DNA of 64,000 bases, taken from Bacteroides caccae (GTDB lineage Bacteria; Bacteroidota; Bacteroidia; Bacteroidales; Bacteroidaceae). The translations under genes were made by a program, and so were the position numbers. This document shows, one piece after another, positions 18,315 to 28,664 of the stretch. The stretch covers positions 620,001-684,000 of the forward strand of contig NZ_CP022412.2 of NCBI RefSeq assembly GCF_002222615.2. The letters run 5' to 3'. A model generated the notes under the pieces. It had not been told where the DNA came from. It saw only the letters and a program-made list of their open reading frames with translations, and did no database searches. Position 1 is the stretch's first letter. Each line of letters starts with the position of its first letter.

Positions 18315-18350
18315 AAAAGGCTGCAATTCCTATAAAGATTGCAGCCTTTT
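18315..18350. terminator. Bidirectional rho-independent terminator
   Basis: The 13-bp perfect stem AAAAGGCTGCAAT (18315-18327) pairs with ATTGCAGCCTTTT (18338-18350), with a 10-base loop. A-runs and T-runs on both sides allow use in both directions, for the comM transcript and for the end of PUL operon B. Confidence 0.85.
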
Positions 18351-18532
18351 GCCTATATTAATCATTCCTGTCTCTGTACAAGGGTAGGACAGTTAGCTAT
18401 ATTTGTTGTAATATCTCACTATTTTCATACTCGATTTTATATCTTTTTTCTCATTTATTCATTAATAACTCAAGTTTCACAAACACCCTGCATAGTTTGA
18501 GGTTGAGCAATAAGTCAGTAGTATCTAATATT

Positions 18533-18589
18533 CTCCTCCTTCAGGAAGGAGGAGTACCCGTAGGGGGAGGTGGTAGGTCTCCCCCCCCC
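18533..18589. repeat. REP-like hairpin with C9 homopolymer
   Basis: CTCCTCCTTC (18533-18542) and GAAGGAGGAG (18545-18554) form a GC-rich hairpin. It is followed by GTAGGGGGAGGTGGTAGG and a run of nine C (18581-18589). This composition stands out sharply against the AT-rich surroundings and looks like a dispersed REP-type element. The C9 tract is prone to slippage. No gene is visible between 18351 and 18725. Confidence 0.6.
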
Positions 18590-18725
18590 TTTATATTCTC
18601 AGACTACAAATATACAACATTTAAAGCCGTTTGTCAAGTCCTTGTAGCATGCTTTCTGTTAATTACTGCATTTTCTCTTTTTCAAGAGAGCCACAGACCT
18701 GTATTCACTTTCTTCAATAGTTTAC

Positions 18726-20765
18726 CTAATCAAGCAAGAACCTTTCCGCACGTCCCGGAGTCAACAACTCCCATAAAGAAGCAACCGTCCATCCCGGTGC
18801 AAAGATATCATTATAGTACCCTTTTCCGTTCTTACCATAATCCCAATTAGTGTGCTGAACGACTTCCGGATAGAAGCCGGATTTTGCAATGCCGCATAAA
18901 TGCCCTTCATAAGGTAGCAACTGACGCATAGATGTAGATATCACCTCCGCAAAATCGGCCATACGAGGTTCAGCATATTCCTTTGACAACCATTGAAGTA
19001 CAGATGCAAACTCAAAAACAAAAACATCAATATGGTTATTCTCCACAGAAACATTTCCCCAACCACGAGTTTTAAGACCTATATCACCCAGCATCTGTCC
19101 CGGTGCGAAAGGAACGTCCCACAAATAATACCAGGATAAAGCAAAATAAGCCGCTTTTTTTGTCAAATCGGCATAATGCCTATGTTCTTCTCCCTTTGTT
19201 ATCAATGAAAGATAGTAAGTAGCGGTAGCAGCATAGAGAGAAGCCTCTTTATCCTCGCAGTTCGCATCCAATGTAGATGAGAAATAATCAGCTTTCGAAA
19301 TCAGCTCTTTCTCTAAATAGTCTGCCGTCCGTTTGGAACTGGCCAAATAACGCTTATCTTTAAAATATTTATATCCCATAACTAGTGGCAACGTAGCAGA
19401 TGGGGTACTTCCCCCACTCGGATCGACAATAGTTAAATCATCACGAAACTTACGGGGGAAACTACCATCAACATTCTGTAACTGTAAGAACATATCCAAT
19501 ATTCTTTTCAACTTTTGCTCCCACTCAGGATGACGGCGTCCGTTCTCTTTTTCATAAGCTAAGAAATGGAACATGGCATAGACGCCTTCCGACTGACGCC
19601 GGATACTATGGATCGGTTCCTCATATCCCTTGTCAAAATTCACGGATTCCTTGAAAAATCCCGCTTGTGTGAAACCATTCTTCAAATAACTATCAAATAT
19701 CTTTGTACTGTTCACTTTCAGTTCTTCCCGGTTCGATTGCCAACCGTATTCCCATGCATTAAATGCATTAAGAAGTACACGACCGATAAAACCAACCTCA
19801 GCCTGACCGTTTCTTTCACAATCACTTACCTTCAGATGTATTCCGGAATTATAAACCAGCGGTTGATTATCGACCAAACTATTTACAAAAAAGCAACTAA
19901 GCACTTGCTTCATATCCGCTATAGAATATGAATTCTCCACAGGTTTTGGTGCATAGGTATCATAACAATGCTCCCATGTATGCTGTATAAAGTCTGAAAA
20001 ATCATCCGCACCACTTTCCATTATTTCCCATGTCAACAATACCGACTCACCTTTCTTCATCAGTTGAAAAGCCTCCACCTCAGGTGCTAATGTTAATTTA
20101 CGAATATAACTTTTAGGAGCCTCCCGATAGGGAAAACCAAAAGAAAGCATAGCTATTCCCTGTTGATTCTCAAATCCGGTAAATCCCAAGGAAGTCTTCC
20201 CTGAAAGAATGATCTCTCCTTCTTTATGTGTAGCTAAAGCATCCATAGAAAAATCATCCAAACGATTTACTGTCATAAATCGTTTTTCTTTTTCACTAAA
20301 AATCCCCGTAAGTGGTGCGCTCAACCTGTCTTCACGAACCAACCAACTATCCGACGTATGGAATGATGGAGCTTTTTTAGGAGAACGCAAATTACGGCGA
20401 TACCAAAATCCCGGCATATAAAACTGACAGTTATCATGGCGATAGCCCGTACTCAACAATTGACGATAGTTGAAGTAAACATCCTGTGCAGCGGTAAGCT
20501 GTACAGTCAATCGCATACAACTATCCCGTTCTTCAACTTTATGAAAAACCGTTATCGGCAATTTATTATCCGAACGCCACTCATAATCAAAATAGCTATT
20601 CTCCAACTTATCCGGATGCAGTTTATAATTCACAGCATTATTACCCGGAACCTTTAAAGATAGTTCTACCTTCATATTCTCAGGAACATACTTCACTGCT
20701 CCCATACAGGCAGTACCAAACAAAATCGCTGTACAACCCACAAATGTCCTTAATATCGTTTTCAT
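18726..20765 (-). CDS. Secreted protein of unknown family with predicted alpha/alpha-toroid half; PUL operon B, last gene
   Basis: The 679-residue product has a signal peptide (~1-22). A beta-rich N-terminal half (~25-270) is followed by a helical half (~290-679) containing QNVDGSFPRKF, LEKELISKADYFSS, YAATATYYLSL and NNHIDVFVFEFASVLQWL, as in six-hairpin glycosidases and lyases. I do not recognise a catalytic signature. It is 45 bases downstream of the GH127-like gene and closes operon B. Because GH88 and GH105 in this operon need unsaturated uronides, this protein is a candidate for the missing lyase. That is inference from context only. Confidence 0.55.
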   Translation of the reverse strand: MKTILRTFVGCTAILFGTACMGAVKYVPENMKVELSLKVPGNNAVNYKLHPDKLENSYFDYEWRSDNKLPITVFHKVEERDSCMRLTVQLTAAQDVYFNYRQLLSTGYRHDNCQFYMPGFWYRRNLRSPKKAPSFHTSDSWLVREDRLSAPLTGIFSEKEKRFMTVNRLDDFSMDALATHKEGEIILSGKTSLGFTGFENQQGIAMLSFGFPYREAPKSYIRKLTLAPEVEAFQLMKKGESVLLTWEIMESGADDFSDFIQHTWEHCYDTYAPKPVENSYSIADMKQVLSCFFVNSLVDNQPLVYNSGIHLKVSDCERNGQAEVGFIGRVLLNAFNAWEYGWQSNREELKVNSTKIFDSYLKNGFTQAGFFKESVNFDKGYEEPIHSIRRQSEGVYAMFHFLAYEKENGRRHPEWEQKLKRILDMFLQLQNVDGSFPRKFRDDLTIVDPSGGSTPSATLPLVMGYKYFKDKRYLASSKRTADYLEKELISKADYFSSTLDANCEDKEASLYAATATYYLSLITKGEEHRHYADLTKKAAYFALSWYYLWDVPFAPGQMLGDIGLKTRGWGNVSVENNHIDVFVFEFASVLQWLSKEYAEPRMADFAEVISTSMRQLLPYEGHLCGIAKSGFYPEVVQHTNWDYGKNGKGYYNDIFAPGWTVASLWELLTPGRAERFLLD

Positions 20766-20810
20766 ACCTCTTATCTATTGTTCTATTATACCTTCATTTC
20801 CATTCAGAAT

Positions 20811-22790
20811 CTAATGAGTTATCGGCCAATATACCGCATAACGTTCAAAATGAACTTTATAAAAAGGTTCCAGCACTATATGCTCAAAACCTTTCAAGTT
20901 TATACCAAACTTCAATGGTTCTCCTGAAACAACCTCCACATGAGTTGGAATCCGTTCTACAGGTTCTCTGAATACCGGGACTTTTGCCATGTCCATCTTA
21001 TTCATAGCCGTATTGTTCATCTTTCCCCAAAAAGTAGTAGGAAGATTTTCCTTTCCCATACGCCCGGCAAGCACGTAAGGCCCATATAATAATGCAACAT
21101 AACGGTCGGTACCTGTTAAGTTCTCTGTATATATATGCATCGGAAGTCGTAGTGTAATCACATTCTTCCGCTCCCACACTCTGTCTATAATCCAATACCC
21201 ATCACTGCCAAGCAGAGGCTGTTCTTCTTCTCCATTAATTATAAAAGTAGCCTTATCAGTCCAATCAGGTTTACGAATGCGCAGAATCAGTTTCTGCTTT
21301 TTCTTTAGATTCAATGTAAGGTCAACTTGTTCGGATTCCGGAATCCGGCTTTGCTGAATAAGCTCGACTCCTTCTTCTTTCCAAGAAAGAATGGAAGGAA
21401 TAAACAGATTCACTCTTATATCCTTTTCTTGATGCCTATTCGTCACTTTATGGCTATAAATAAACTTACCCAGCTTCGCCGGACTTTCCAGCCCTGTATG
21501 TCCACAGCACCAGAAAGAGCTATCACGTGAAGCATAAATACGATAATGCCCCGGTCGCATGGAAGTAAAATAGCAGCACATACCCTTCACCGGGTCATAG
21601 GCTGACAAGATATGATTAAATAAAGTTCTTTCATAATATGCCGCCTTAGTCGCATCCGGTTGCTGCATGAACAGAGCTTCGGTCAAACGTAACATATTTA
21701 CGGAATTACACGTTTCCGGTCCGCTGATATGGAGCATCCTATCAATGAACTCCTTTTTAGAGAAGAAATGTTCTCCGGTACTATTACCACCTATTACCCA
21801 AGTATGGTTTTGCTTCACAATATTCCAGAAATTAGTCGCCGCAAGAAGAAAGGCCCGATCACCGGTAAACATATAATATTTATGGAAACCCGTAAATTTC
21901 GGGATCTGTGTATTGGCGTGCCCCCCGAATAAAACATCCTTTCCTTCAGACAAAGGAACCCACATAGCCCGATCATTTAAACGGCGGGCCCAATCAAGGA
22001 AACGCTTTTGCCCCGTCAACTCATAAACCTCAACGTAAGACTCATTAATCGAACCATGTTCACAAATCAATAATTGCTGAATCTGTTCATCAGTCAACTT
22101 ATCCAATACCTGAGAACCAAACCAATCGGCCAACCGTACTAATATCGGCAACGCTTCTTTCAAGTCACACTGTGTATAAGCAGCAGAAAGCCCGAGCAGC
22201 ATCTTATTAATCAGATAAACAGGTGCCCAAGCACCATTGACCGTAGGATTATTCGTTTTTATCTTTCCTGAGGCTACTTCCCTGAATAGTTCCCTGCCTC
22301 CTTTCACACCTAACAGGAAGCCATCTTTACCGGCTTCCTGACATAGCTTCAATTCTTTCAGCACATATTTCAATCGTCTCAGCAACTCTCTATCGCCTGT
22401 AGATTGATACATCATCGATACGGAAGAAAGATAGAACCCAAGAAATCCACCCCGAAGCGGGCCTGCTCCCCATACGTCTTGCGACTCCCAGCCGGCATAA
22501 GGTCCGGCTTTCGATGACAATCCCGCTTCAATCCGATAAAAATGAAGCAAAGAGTCAGGATTCAGCCAAAGAAGATATTCTTTGCCTTTTTGTTGCAAAT
22601 CAAGAAAAGGACCATCTGACAAACGTATTTCTTTCAATGGAAAATAACTTTCAAAAGACGTCCCCAGCGATGTCTCCCCTTTTCGTAACACAGACATAGC
22701 AGGATTCACCGAGCCAAAGATTAGCAATAAGCTCAATAGCATTCTTACAGATGTCTTGGCTACTATACGTTCGCACATTATCATATCCAT
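20811..22790 (-). CDS. GH127/GH146-type (DUF1680) beta-L-arabinofuranosidase-like enzyme
   Basis: The 659-residue product has a hydrophobic signal segment (residues ~15-32). It has the GGHANTQIPKFTGF motif (~289-302) and GPETCNSVNMLRLTE (~357-371). The cysteine pair FWCCGHTG (Cys428-Cys429) follows. By comparison with the bifidobacterial GH127 enzyme, Glu359, Cys361, Cys428 and Cys429 would form the zinc site, with a cysteine as nucleophile. The family removes beta-L-arabinofuranose; relatives act on other sugars such as aceric acid, so the substrate is open. Its start codon overlaps the stop of the GH43-GH106 gene by one base (TAATG), showing tight translational coupling. Confidence 0.82.
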   Translation of the reverse strand: MDMIMCERIVAKTSVRMLLSLLLIFGSVNPAMSVLRKGETSLGTSFESYFPLKEIRLSDGPFLDLQQKGKEYLLWLNPDSLLHFYRIEAGLSSKAGPYAGWESQDVWGAGPLRGGFLGFYLSSVSMMYQSTGDRELLRRLKYVLKELKLCQEAGKDGFLLGVKGGRELFREVASGKIKTNNPTVNGAWAPVYLINKMLLGLSAAYTQCDLKEALPILVRLADWFGSQVLDKLTDEQIQQLLICEHGSINESYVEVYELTGQKRFLDWARRLNDRAMWVPLSEGKDVLFGGHANTQIPKFTGFHKYYMFTGDRAFLLAATNFWNIVKQNHTWVIGGNSTGEHFFSKKEFIDRMLHISGPETCNSVNMLRLTEALFMQQPDATKAAYYERTLFNHILSAYDPVKGMCCYFTSMRPGHYRIYASRDSSFWCCGHTGLESPAKLGKFIYSHKVTNRHQEKDIRVNLFIPSILSWKEEGVELIQQSRIPESEQVDLTLNLKKKQKLILRIRKPDWTDKATFIINGEEEQPLLGSDGYWIIDRVWERKNVITLRLPMHIYTENLTGTDRYVALLYGPYVLAGRMGKENLPTTFWGKMNNTAMNKMDMAKVPVFREPVERIPTHVEVVSGEPLKFGINLKGFEHIVLEPFYKVHFERYAVYWPITH

Positions 22791-25700
22791 TATTCAAATT
22801 CTATTTTCTTCGCAGGAATCAGCCGAACAGGACCTATTAACCCCGATTCTATCAATGGCGAGTCTTTCCGGTAATGTTTCCAAGTAGTGAATGCCACTCT
22901 TCCGCCTTCCGGTTTATTTACTCCATTTCTATACCAGTCCGGTAGCTTTCTGATAGCCCCACGGCTCAAAGCAGCAATTCCATTTACTCCCCCTCCGGGT
23001 ACATACTCGTTCTCCTCCGGTAACTGTTCATCCCCAATCAAACGATTCGTCCATTGATTAGTCACCTTAATTTCCAATGTATTTTCACCCGGCTTCAGCA
23101 CATCAGTGACATCAATTAAATACGGACGGGACCAAAAGATCCCTTTATTTACTCCATTGACAATCACCTCCGCCATCACCTCTACTGCACCCAAATCAAG
23201 GAAAACAACTCTATCCTCAGACATCATAGAAGGTTTCACAACAAAGTTAGTTTTATAAGTAGCTGTACCAGAAAAATATTTAACGCCCTCATCTTCGTGT
23301 CTATGCAAAGAGAACAATTTGGGCAAACTTATTTTTTCCGGTGCTCCCAGCCCTTTCGGGAAGCTAACCTCCCATTTCTGATTTATCATCACCGGACTTC
23401 CTGTTTTTTCAACCTTTACCTCTCTTTTTATACCGTCCGATGTAACAAATTCATAATTCCCATCACTCCATGCCAACAGAGAGCGGGTATCCGCATAAGG
23501 TATCCAGTCCAATATACGCTCATCAGTATTTCTTGTATATCCTTTGGCTACCAATTGAGAAATCTCCTTATCTGATAATACTTTAGAAAACAATACCGGA
23601 ACAGACATATCCCCATTATAATAGGAAGCTCCTTCTTTTAAAGTAGTAAAATTCAATCCAGGATGAATTGTCTGCAAAGACTTCGTCTTATAAGCTATAT
23701 GCTCTCCATTGATATAAATATGCGGAGCCCCTTCCCTATAAACCAGACAAATATGGCTCCAACCGGAAATAGGTTTTTCCACTCCCATTTTAAACTCAGG
23801 ATATCCTTTCTCATTCTCCCATACCGCAACTCCATTTCTACCTACAGCCAGTCCACAAGTGGCATGTCCTGCGCCATATAACAGTTCACCGCCCGACGGA
23901 TAGATTGCATAATATTCCGTCCAAGGGTACGGTATATATCCCATTGGATTATCTATATTCAACATGGCATCTGATTCCGGTTTCACCCACAATGAGATTG
24001 AGAAATTATCTCTTATGTCAGGGTATGCCGCCTGCTTCCATTCTTCGGTTGATATAGCAGAAGCATCTATCAGACACTTCCCATCTTTATGAATAGAACG
24101 AATAGCCTTCTGTTCAGGAAGGTCAGAACGAAAGACGACGAACACAGAACCATACGCTTCCAGTTGAACAGGCACCGATATGGTTTCTTCATTCGTTTGA
24201 TATACCATAGCCCGTGTTCTTTCACCTGATACAGGATTCCAAAACTCAGGAATCTTTCCTTTCACACGAAAGTTACAAATCAGCTCTTTCGAAGTCCGTT
24301 GCTGGTTAGCAACAAAATAAACATCCGCCTCTCCTATCTGCCTATGGATATAACGTATTGGGGCACTAATTGAATCTGTGCTCACTTCAAAGTCAGGTCT
24401 TAACTGAATCTTCTCAAGTACTTGTTCCAAGTTCAAAGAGGTCTCCCAGAAAATCCTACCTTTCCCTACGCTACGATCCACCACTGTAGTTGCGGCCTTT
24501 CCCCATAGTTCGTCACAAAGTTCTTCAAACTCTTTTTCTTCAATAACTGAATAAGATTGCAACCCTACGGTCTGTTGCGGACGGGCACCGACAATTATCA
24601 ATCCCTGTTCCACCATATTCCGCAGTTTCCTCAATAGACCCAACGTAATATGCGATTGTTCCTGTAAAACCAATACACGATAATTCATTCCGTCCGGAAG
24701 CCTTAAACGCCCGCGTTCTACCCAAGCTCTATTCAATAACGTTTCCGTATTCATCAAATCGTAATCATATCCTTCCGGTGGTACCGGATTCAAATCTCTT
24801 CTATGCACTTTCGTGTATCCTACAATATTATCACCTGTAAAGTATGCAAAATCAGCTACGAATAGTCCCTCTTGCAATAGAGTTTGACAACGGTTCAGAT
24901 AATTTATCCAGGCACATCCCGGCTCCCACCAGGTATTAGTTCTGTCAAAATGTATTCCCCAAGGGCCTAAAGTCATAGCGGGAGCAGCATCCGGATGAGG
25001 TTGCATTGCATAACGATGAATCACCATCCGATTAATCCCCTCTGTAAACGCCTTATCACCAACAGCCTTCAAAGCAAATGGGTATTCCTGCCATCTTCCC
25101 GACTCAGGTTCAGAAGTATATGCTTCGGCACCCACCACTTTCTGACCGTTGATATGAGCTATCGAAGACGCCAATTTTGTAGTACGCCGCATCATCAAGT
25201 TGTTCTGGAAAATAGCAGATAACCCATTCCAAAACTCTCCCATAACTCCATCTACCCGTGAGCCTATTTGTAATTCTTCCATTGGTCCGCGGTCATAAGG
25301 TTCGCAATAGGATACCAGCCCATATTGATTACATAGATTCCGAAATTCACCATAATAATTATCTGCCAACAAGTCAGCCTGTACACGACGAATATCCCAT
25401 AAGAAACGTTCTGTCATTTCTTTGCTTCCTACAATCTTACCTGTCATAGCCGGCAAATATTTAATCAAATCATATCCGGTCCTTTCACAAAACTCACCTT
25501 CAAATCCGGATGTCCAGTTTTGCATACCGACTTCCCAACTATCTATCTCCAGTCCTATCTGAATCTGGTGAACATAAGGTTTGATTAGTGGATACAATAA
25601 ATCCATCATTTTATTAAAATGAAGCTGAATCGCCTGTTTGCTAAACTTATCGCATTCAAGCCCCACGCCTGTATCCGGAGCTGCACAGTTTTTTCTTCCG

Positions 25701-27424
25701 GTAGAAGTATGTCCCAAACGGATGACAGTCCAGTTTCCCAAAGGTGCCTCCCAATTCAGACGTCCCAAAGAATCAACCTGATTCGTCAAGTCAATAATAT
25801 CTTCCAAGCGAATAACTTGTTCTTTGTCATACGTTTGTATACCGATCTTCCCTCTATGATTAAAAACACTGTTATTCAATAACTGCCAATCAGAAAAGCC
25901 CACAGGTTTACCATTCTTGAAAGAAGGGAAAGCTAACACAGCTATATCTCTATAATATCCTAATTCCGTTACCGGCCGGAGTAATAAAGTATCCACCCGT
26001 TTACCGCCTGCCACCTCAGTCTCACTCCAAGTCAATTTTTGCATTGAATACTCAGGAGTAATCCAAGGACCACCACTTGACGACCAACCCGGACAATTAT
26101 GCATCACATAATCAATGCCTAAACGAGCTGCTTCTTTTATAGCATGTGCTTTTAATTCCGACCACTCCGGACTTAAGTAAGTAACAGGCCCCTTTGGAAT
26201 TCCAGTTCCCCCTTCCAGATTGAAAACACCACCTATCCCAATACGATGCATCGCCTCCAGATCCTTTGTAATGCCTTCCTTTGTGATATTTCCATTCATC
26301 CAGAACCAATATGTATAAGGCCGGGCAGTCGAAGACAATTGGGTAAAGTCTTTTTCCAGCTCACTCATCGGCTTAACTTTTACAGGATGAGCAGTGCCTG
26401 AAGGCAAAGGAAGTTTCTCGCTTACCGGAAGCGGCTTCCCAAAACATGGAACGCCAGATGCATCAAAAGTAAACTTCTGAAGACGAATATCCCGTTTCCA
26501 ACCAGGTTTTCTCTCTTTTTTCGTATGGTAATAAATATAATGTTCCCTGTCATCAGGAGAAGTTGTAAAACTGGCATGCCCTACCCCAAATACTTGATCG
26601 GTACCTTCAAATACAGGTTTATCACTTTTAATCCAGCTTTTCGGATCTAACAAATCTGCGTCCGGGTCCTTCAGACGCAAATAAGAAAGTTTATATGTAT
26701 CCAGCCATGATTGCCCGCAGGAATAAACAACAAACACATCTTTCCCGTGTTTTAAAATCTGCGGTCCCTCATTCAATGGCAACTCTCCTTGTTCATAATA
26801 GCGGTCCGGTGACGATATTTTTACTCTTCCGGAAGCCATTGTCCAAGGATTCTCCATTTTTGCGATATAAAGATGTTGCTGAGTTTTGTCAGTCGGTTCA
26901 CTATTCTCCCAACCGGACCAGACAGCATACAATTGTCCCTTATGCTCCAACAAAGTCATATCAATCGCCCAGCGATTGTTTTTCCAGTCTCCCAAAACAT
27001 CCCCCGTAAACAGCATTCCTTTGTCGATATACTCGCCCATTGCGTCTGATGTAACAGATTCCAACACGCCCGTCTTTTGGTGAATAAAAGGAGGACCGCT
27101 ATATCCGCCCGCATAAAAAATATACCATTTACCTTTCCAGAAATGAAGTTCGGGTGCCCAAATACAAGTCGAATTCCATTGCCCTTTTTCCGGTGCCTTC
27201 CAAACACGTACAGGAGGATTTATCTTATGCAAATCACGAGAACGGGAAACTCCGATGCCACCCGGCACCCCGCAGCAATAATAATACCATCCTTCATGTT
27301 TTACAACCCACGGATCAGCACCCGAAGGCAGGATAGGATTTGTGTAATATCCGTCATATTCTTGCCCACTCACCATCACCGAACAGACAATCATCATTAT
27401 CCAGAAAGATAATCTTTGTATCAT
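22790..27424 (-). CDS. GH43-GH106 fusion enzyme with LamG-like insert
   Basis: The 1544-residue product has a signal peptide (1-20). Residues ~22-345 form a GH43 five-bladed propeller with the expected acids Asp37 (SGADPW), Asp155 (AIDMTLLE) and Glu219 (NEGPQIL). From ~357 it is GH106-like: PYTYWFWMNGNITKEGI, GGVFNLEGGTG, MHNCPGWSSSGGPW, then IGLEIDSWEVGMQNWT and YCEPYDRGPMEE in the catalytic part. A LamG/concanavalin-like unit (SISLWVKPESDAMLNID to HIYINGEHIAYKT) is inserted near residues 1130-1290. A C-terminal galactose-binding-like domain follows. GH106 members are alpha-L-rhamnosidases; GH43 members cleave arabinose or xylose. Both activities on one chain suggest that these sugars are neighbours in the target glycan. 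Confidence 0.88.
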   Translation of the reverse strand: MIQRLSFWIMMIVCSVMVSGQEYDGYYTNPILPSGADPWVVKHEGWYYYCCGVPGGIGVSRSRDLHKINPPVRVWKAPEKGQWNSTCIWAPELHFWKGKWYIFYAGGYSGPPFIHQKTGVLESVTSDAMGEYIDKGMLFTGDVLGDWKNNRWAIDMTLLEHKGQLYAVWSGWENSEPTDKTQQHLYIAKMENPWTMASGRVKISSPDRYYEQGELPLNEGPQILKHGKDVFVVYSCGQSWLDTYKLSYLRLKDPDADLLDPKSWIKSDKPVFEGTDQVFGVGHASFTTSPDDREHYIYYHTKKERKPGWKRDIRLQKFTFDASGVPCFGKPLPVSEKLPLPSGTAHPVKVKPMSELEKDFTQLSSTARPYTYWFWMNGNITKEGITKDLEAMHRIGIGGVFNLEGGTGIPKGPVTYLSPEWSELKAHAIKEAARLGIDYVMHNCPGWSSSGGPWITPEYSMQKLTWSETEVAGGKRVDTLLLRPVTELGYYRDIAVLAFPSFKNGKPVGFSDWQLLNNSVFNHRGKIGIQTYDKEQVIRLEDIIDLTNQVDSLGRLNWEAPLGNWTVIRLGHTSTGRKNCAAPDTGVGLECDKFSKQAIQLHFNKMMDLLYPLIKPYVHQIQIGLEIDSWEVGMQNWTSGFEGEFCERTGYDLIKYLPAMTGKIVGSKEMTERFLWDIRRVQADLLADNYYGEFRNLCNQYGLVSYCEPYDRGPMEELQIGSRVDGVMGEFWNGLSAIFQNNLMMRRTTKLASSIAHINGQKVVGAEAYTSEPESGRWQEYPFALKAVGDKAFTEGINRMVIHRYAMQPHPDAAPAMTLGPWGIHFDRTNTWWEPGCAWINYLNRCQTLLQEGLFVADFAYFTGDNIVGYTKVHRRDLNPVPPEGYDYDLMNTETLLNRAWVERGRLRLPDGMNYRVLVLQEQSHITLGLLRKLRNMVEQGLIIVGARPQQTVGLQSYSVIEEKEFEELCDELWGKAATTVVDRSVGKGRIFWETSLNLEQVLEKIQLRPDFEVSTDSISAPIRYIHRQIGEADVYFVANQQRTSKELICNFRVKGKIPEFWNPVSGERTRAMVYQTNEETISVPVQLEAYGSVFVVFRSDLPEQKAIRSIHKDGKCLIDASAISTEEWKQAAYPDIRDNFSISLWVKPESDAMLNIDNPMGYIPYPWTEYYAIYPSGGELLYGAGHATCGLAVGRNGVAVWENEKGYPEFKMGVEKPISGWSHICLVYREGAPHIYINGEHIAYKTKSLQTIHPGLNFTTLKEGASYYNGDMSVPVLFSKVLSDKEISQLVAKGYTRNTDERILDWIPYADTRSLLAWSDGNYEFVTSDGIKREVKVEKTGSPVMINQKWEVSFPKGLGAPEKISLPKLFSLHRHEDEGVKYFSGTATYKTNFVVKPSMMSEDRVVFLDLGAVEVMAEVIVNGVNKGIFWSRPYLIDVTDVLKPGENTLEIKVTNQWTNRLIGDEQLPEENEYVPGGGVNGIAALSRGAIRKLPDWYRNGVNKPEGGRVAFTTWKHYRKDSPLIESGLIGPVRLIPAKKIEFE

Positions 27425-27438
27425 TTAAAATGAAGTTT

Positions 27439-28647
27439 TTAATGAAGTTTTTCTTTTAAAATATCTCTTTTATAACGTACTAAAGCTTCAACATAATAAT
27501 AATCAGCGTAAGTTAACGGTACATCAACCTCTGCCTTACCCGGATTATTACCTACTGAATGTTTCAGAATAAAATTACAATTTGTACCAGGCTCAGCCAA
27601 GTATTCCGGCGATGACAAAGTCTTCAACTGTGTTTCGGCAACAGAAAGACATTGTTTTGAGAAATCACCTTCAGTATACTGGCTAAGTTCGATGAAAGCC
27701 GAGGCCATTAATGCTCCCGCAGAAGCATCACGAAGTTCATTGGGAATACCAGGAGCATCAAAATCCCAATATGGAATTTTATCTTCAGGCAAACGAGGAT
27801 GATTCATAATAAATCTAGCCACATTCGTAGCATGTTGCAGATATTTCTCTTGCCCGGTCTCACGATACATCATTGTATAGCCATATAATGCCCAGCCCTG
27901 GCCACGTGCCCAACATGATTCATGAGCATATCCCTGACAAGTGTTTTTCTTTTCAGGCTGTCCCGAGATCGTATCATAAGAAATCACATGGTATGAGCTA
28001 TAATCCGGACGGAAATGATGCTTCATCGTCACATCTGCATGTGACTTGGCTATTTCCGCAAATTTCGGATTATCGGAATTCTTGGAAGCCCACATCAACA
28101 TCTCTAAATTCATCATATTATCAATAATTACCGGATATTCCCACACTTTCTGATTCCAGTCCCATGAACGTATGCAACCGACTTGTGGACGAAAACGAGT
28201 ACTCAATGATTCCGCTCCTTGCAACAATACCTGTTTATACTCATCATTGCTTGTCAGACGCAATCCATTACCAAAACTACAATACAACATAAATCCCACA
28301 TCGTGATTATCTGTTGTGTATTTCTCATTTTCTATCCTTTTGGTATAATTTTCTGCATACATTTTCAAGGAATCATCTTGATTCACCTCATACAAATACC
28401 ATAATACCCCAGGGAAAAAACCACTTGTCCACCATTTGGCCTTTGAAGTCATCAGTTTACCATCCTTACCAATAGTACGTGGCAATTTCTCCTCTTCATT
28501 CAATAAATTCTCAGCCATTAACTTTGATTGAACAGTCGCTATTTGCAAACTATTATTCACAAGAGTACTCATTTCGCTTTTGGGAGCTGAACAACTACAA
28601 ACTGCCATCAGTCCCAAAAATGCAATAATAGATGAACCTACTTTCAT
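27439..28647 (-). CDS. GH88 unsaturated glucuronyl hydrolase
   Basis: The 402-residue lipoprotein has signal AVCSCSAP and lipid Cys near 18-20. The alpha/alpha-barrel has TTDNHDVGFM (Asp116) and VIIDNMMNLEML (Asp176), matching the two catalytic aspartates of GH88 at nearly the same spacing as in UGL. HESCWARGQGWALYGY and DASAGALMASAF are also family motifs. It hydrates the 4,5-double bond of unsaturated uronic acids at the non-reducing end of lyase products. It starts 17 bases downstream of the sulfatase. Confidence 0.92.
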   Translation of the reverse strand: MKVGSSIIAFLGLMAVCSCSAPKSEMSTLVNNSLQIATVQSKLMAENLLNEEEKLPRTIGKDGKLMTSKAKWWTSGFFPGVLWYLYEVNQDDSLKMYAENYTKRIENEKYTTDNHDVGFMLYCSFGNGLRLTSNDEYKQVLLQGAESLSTRFRPQVGCIRSWDWNQKVWEYPVIIDNMMNLEMLMWASKNSDNPKFAEIAKSHADVTMKHHFRPDYSSYHVISYDTISGQPEKKNTCQGYAHESCWARGQGWALYGYTMMYRETGQEKYLQHATNVARFIMNHPRLPEDKIPYWDFDAPGIPNELRDASAGALMASAFIELSQYTEGDFSKQCLSVAETQLKTLSSPEYLAEPGTNCNFILKHSVGNNPGKAEVDVPLTYADYYYVEALVRYKRDILKEKLH

Positions 28648-28664
28648 TTATATATTCTTTAAAA

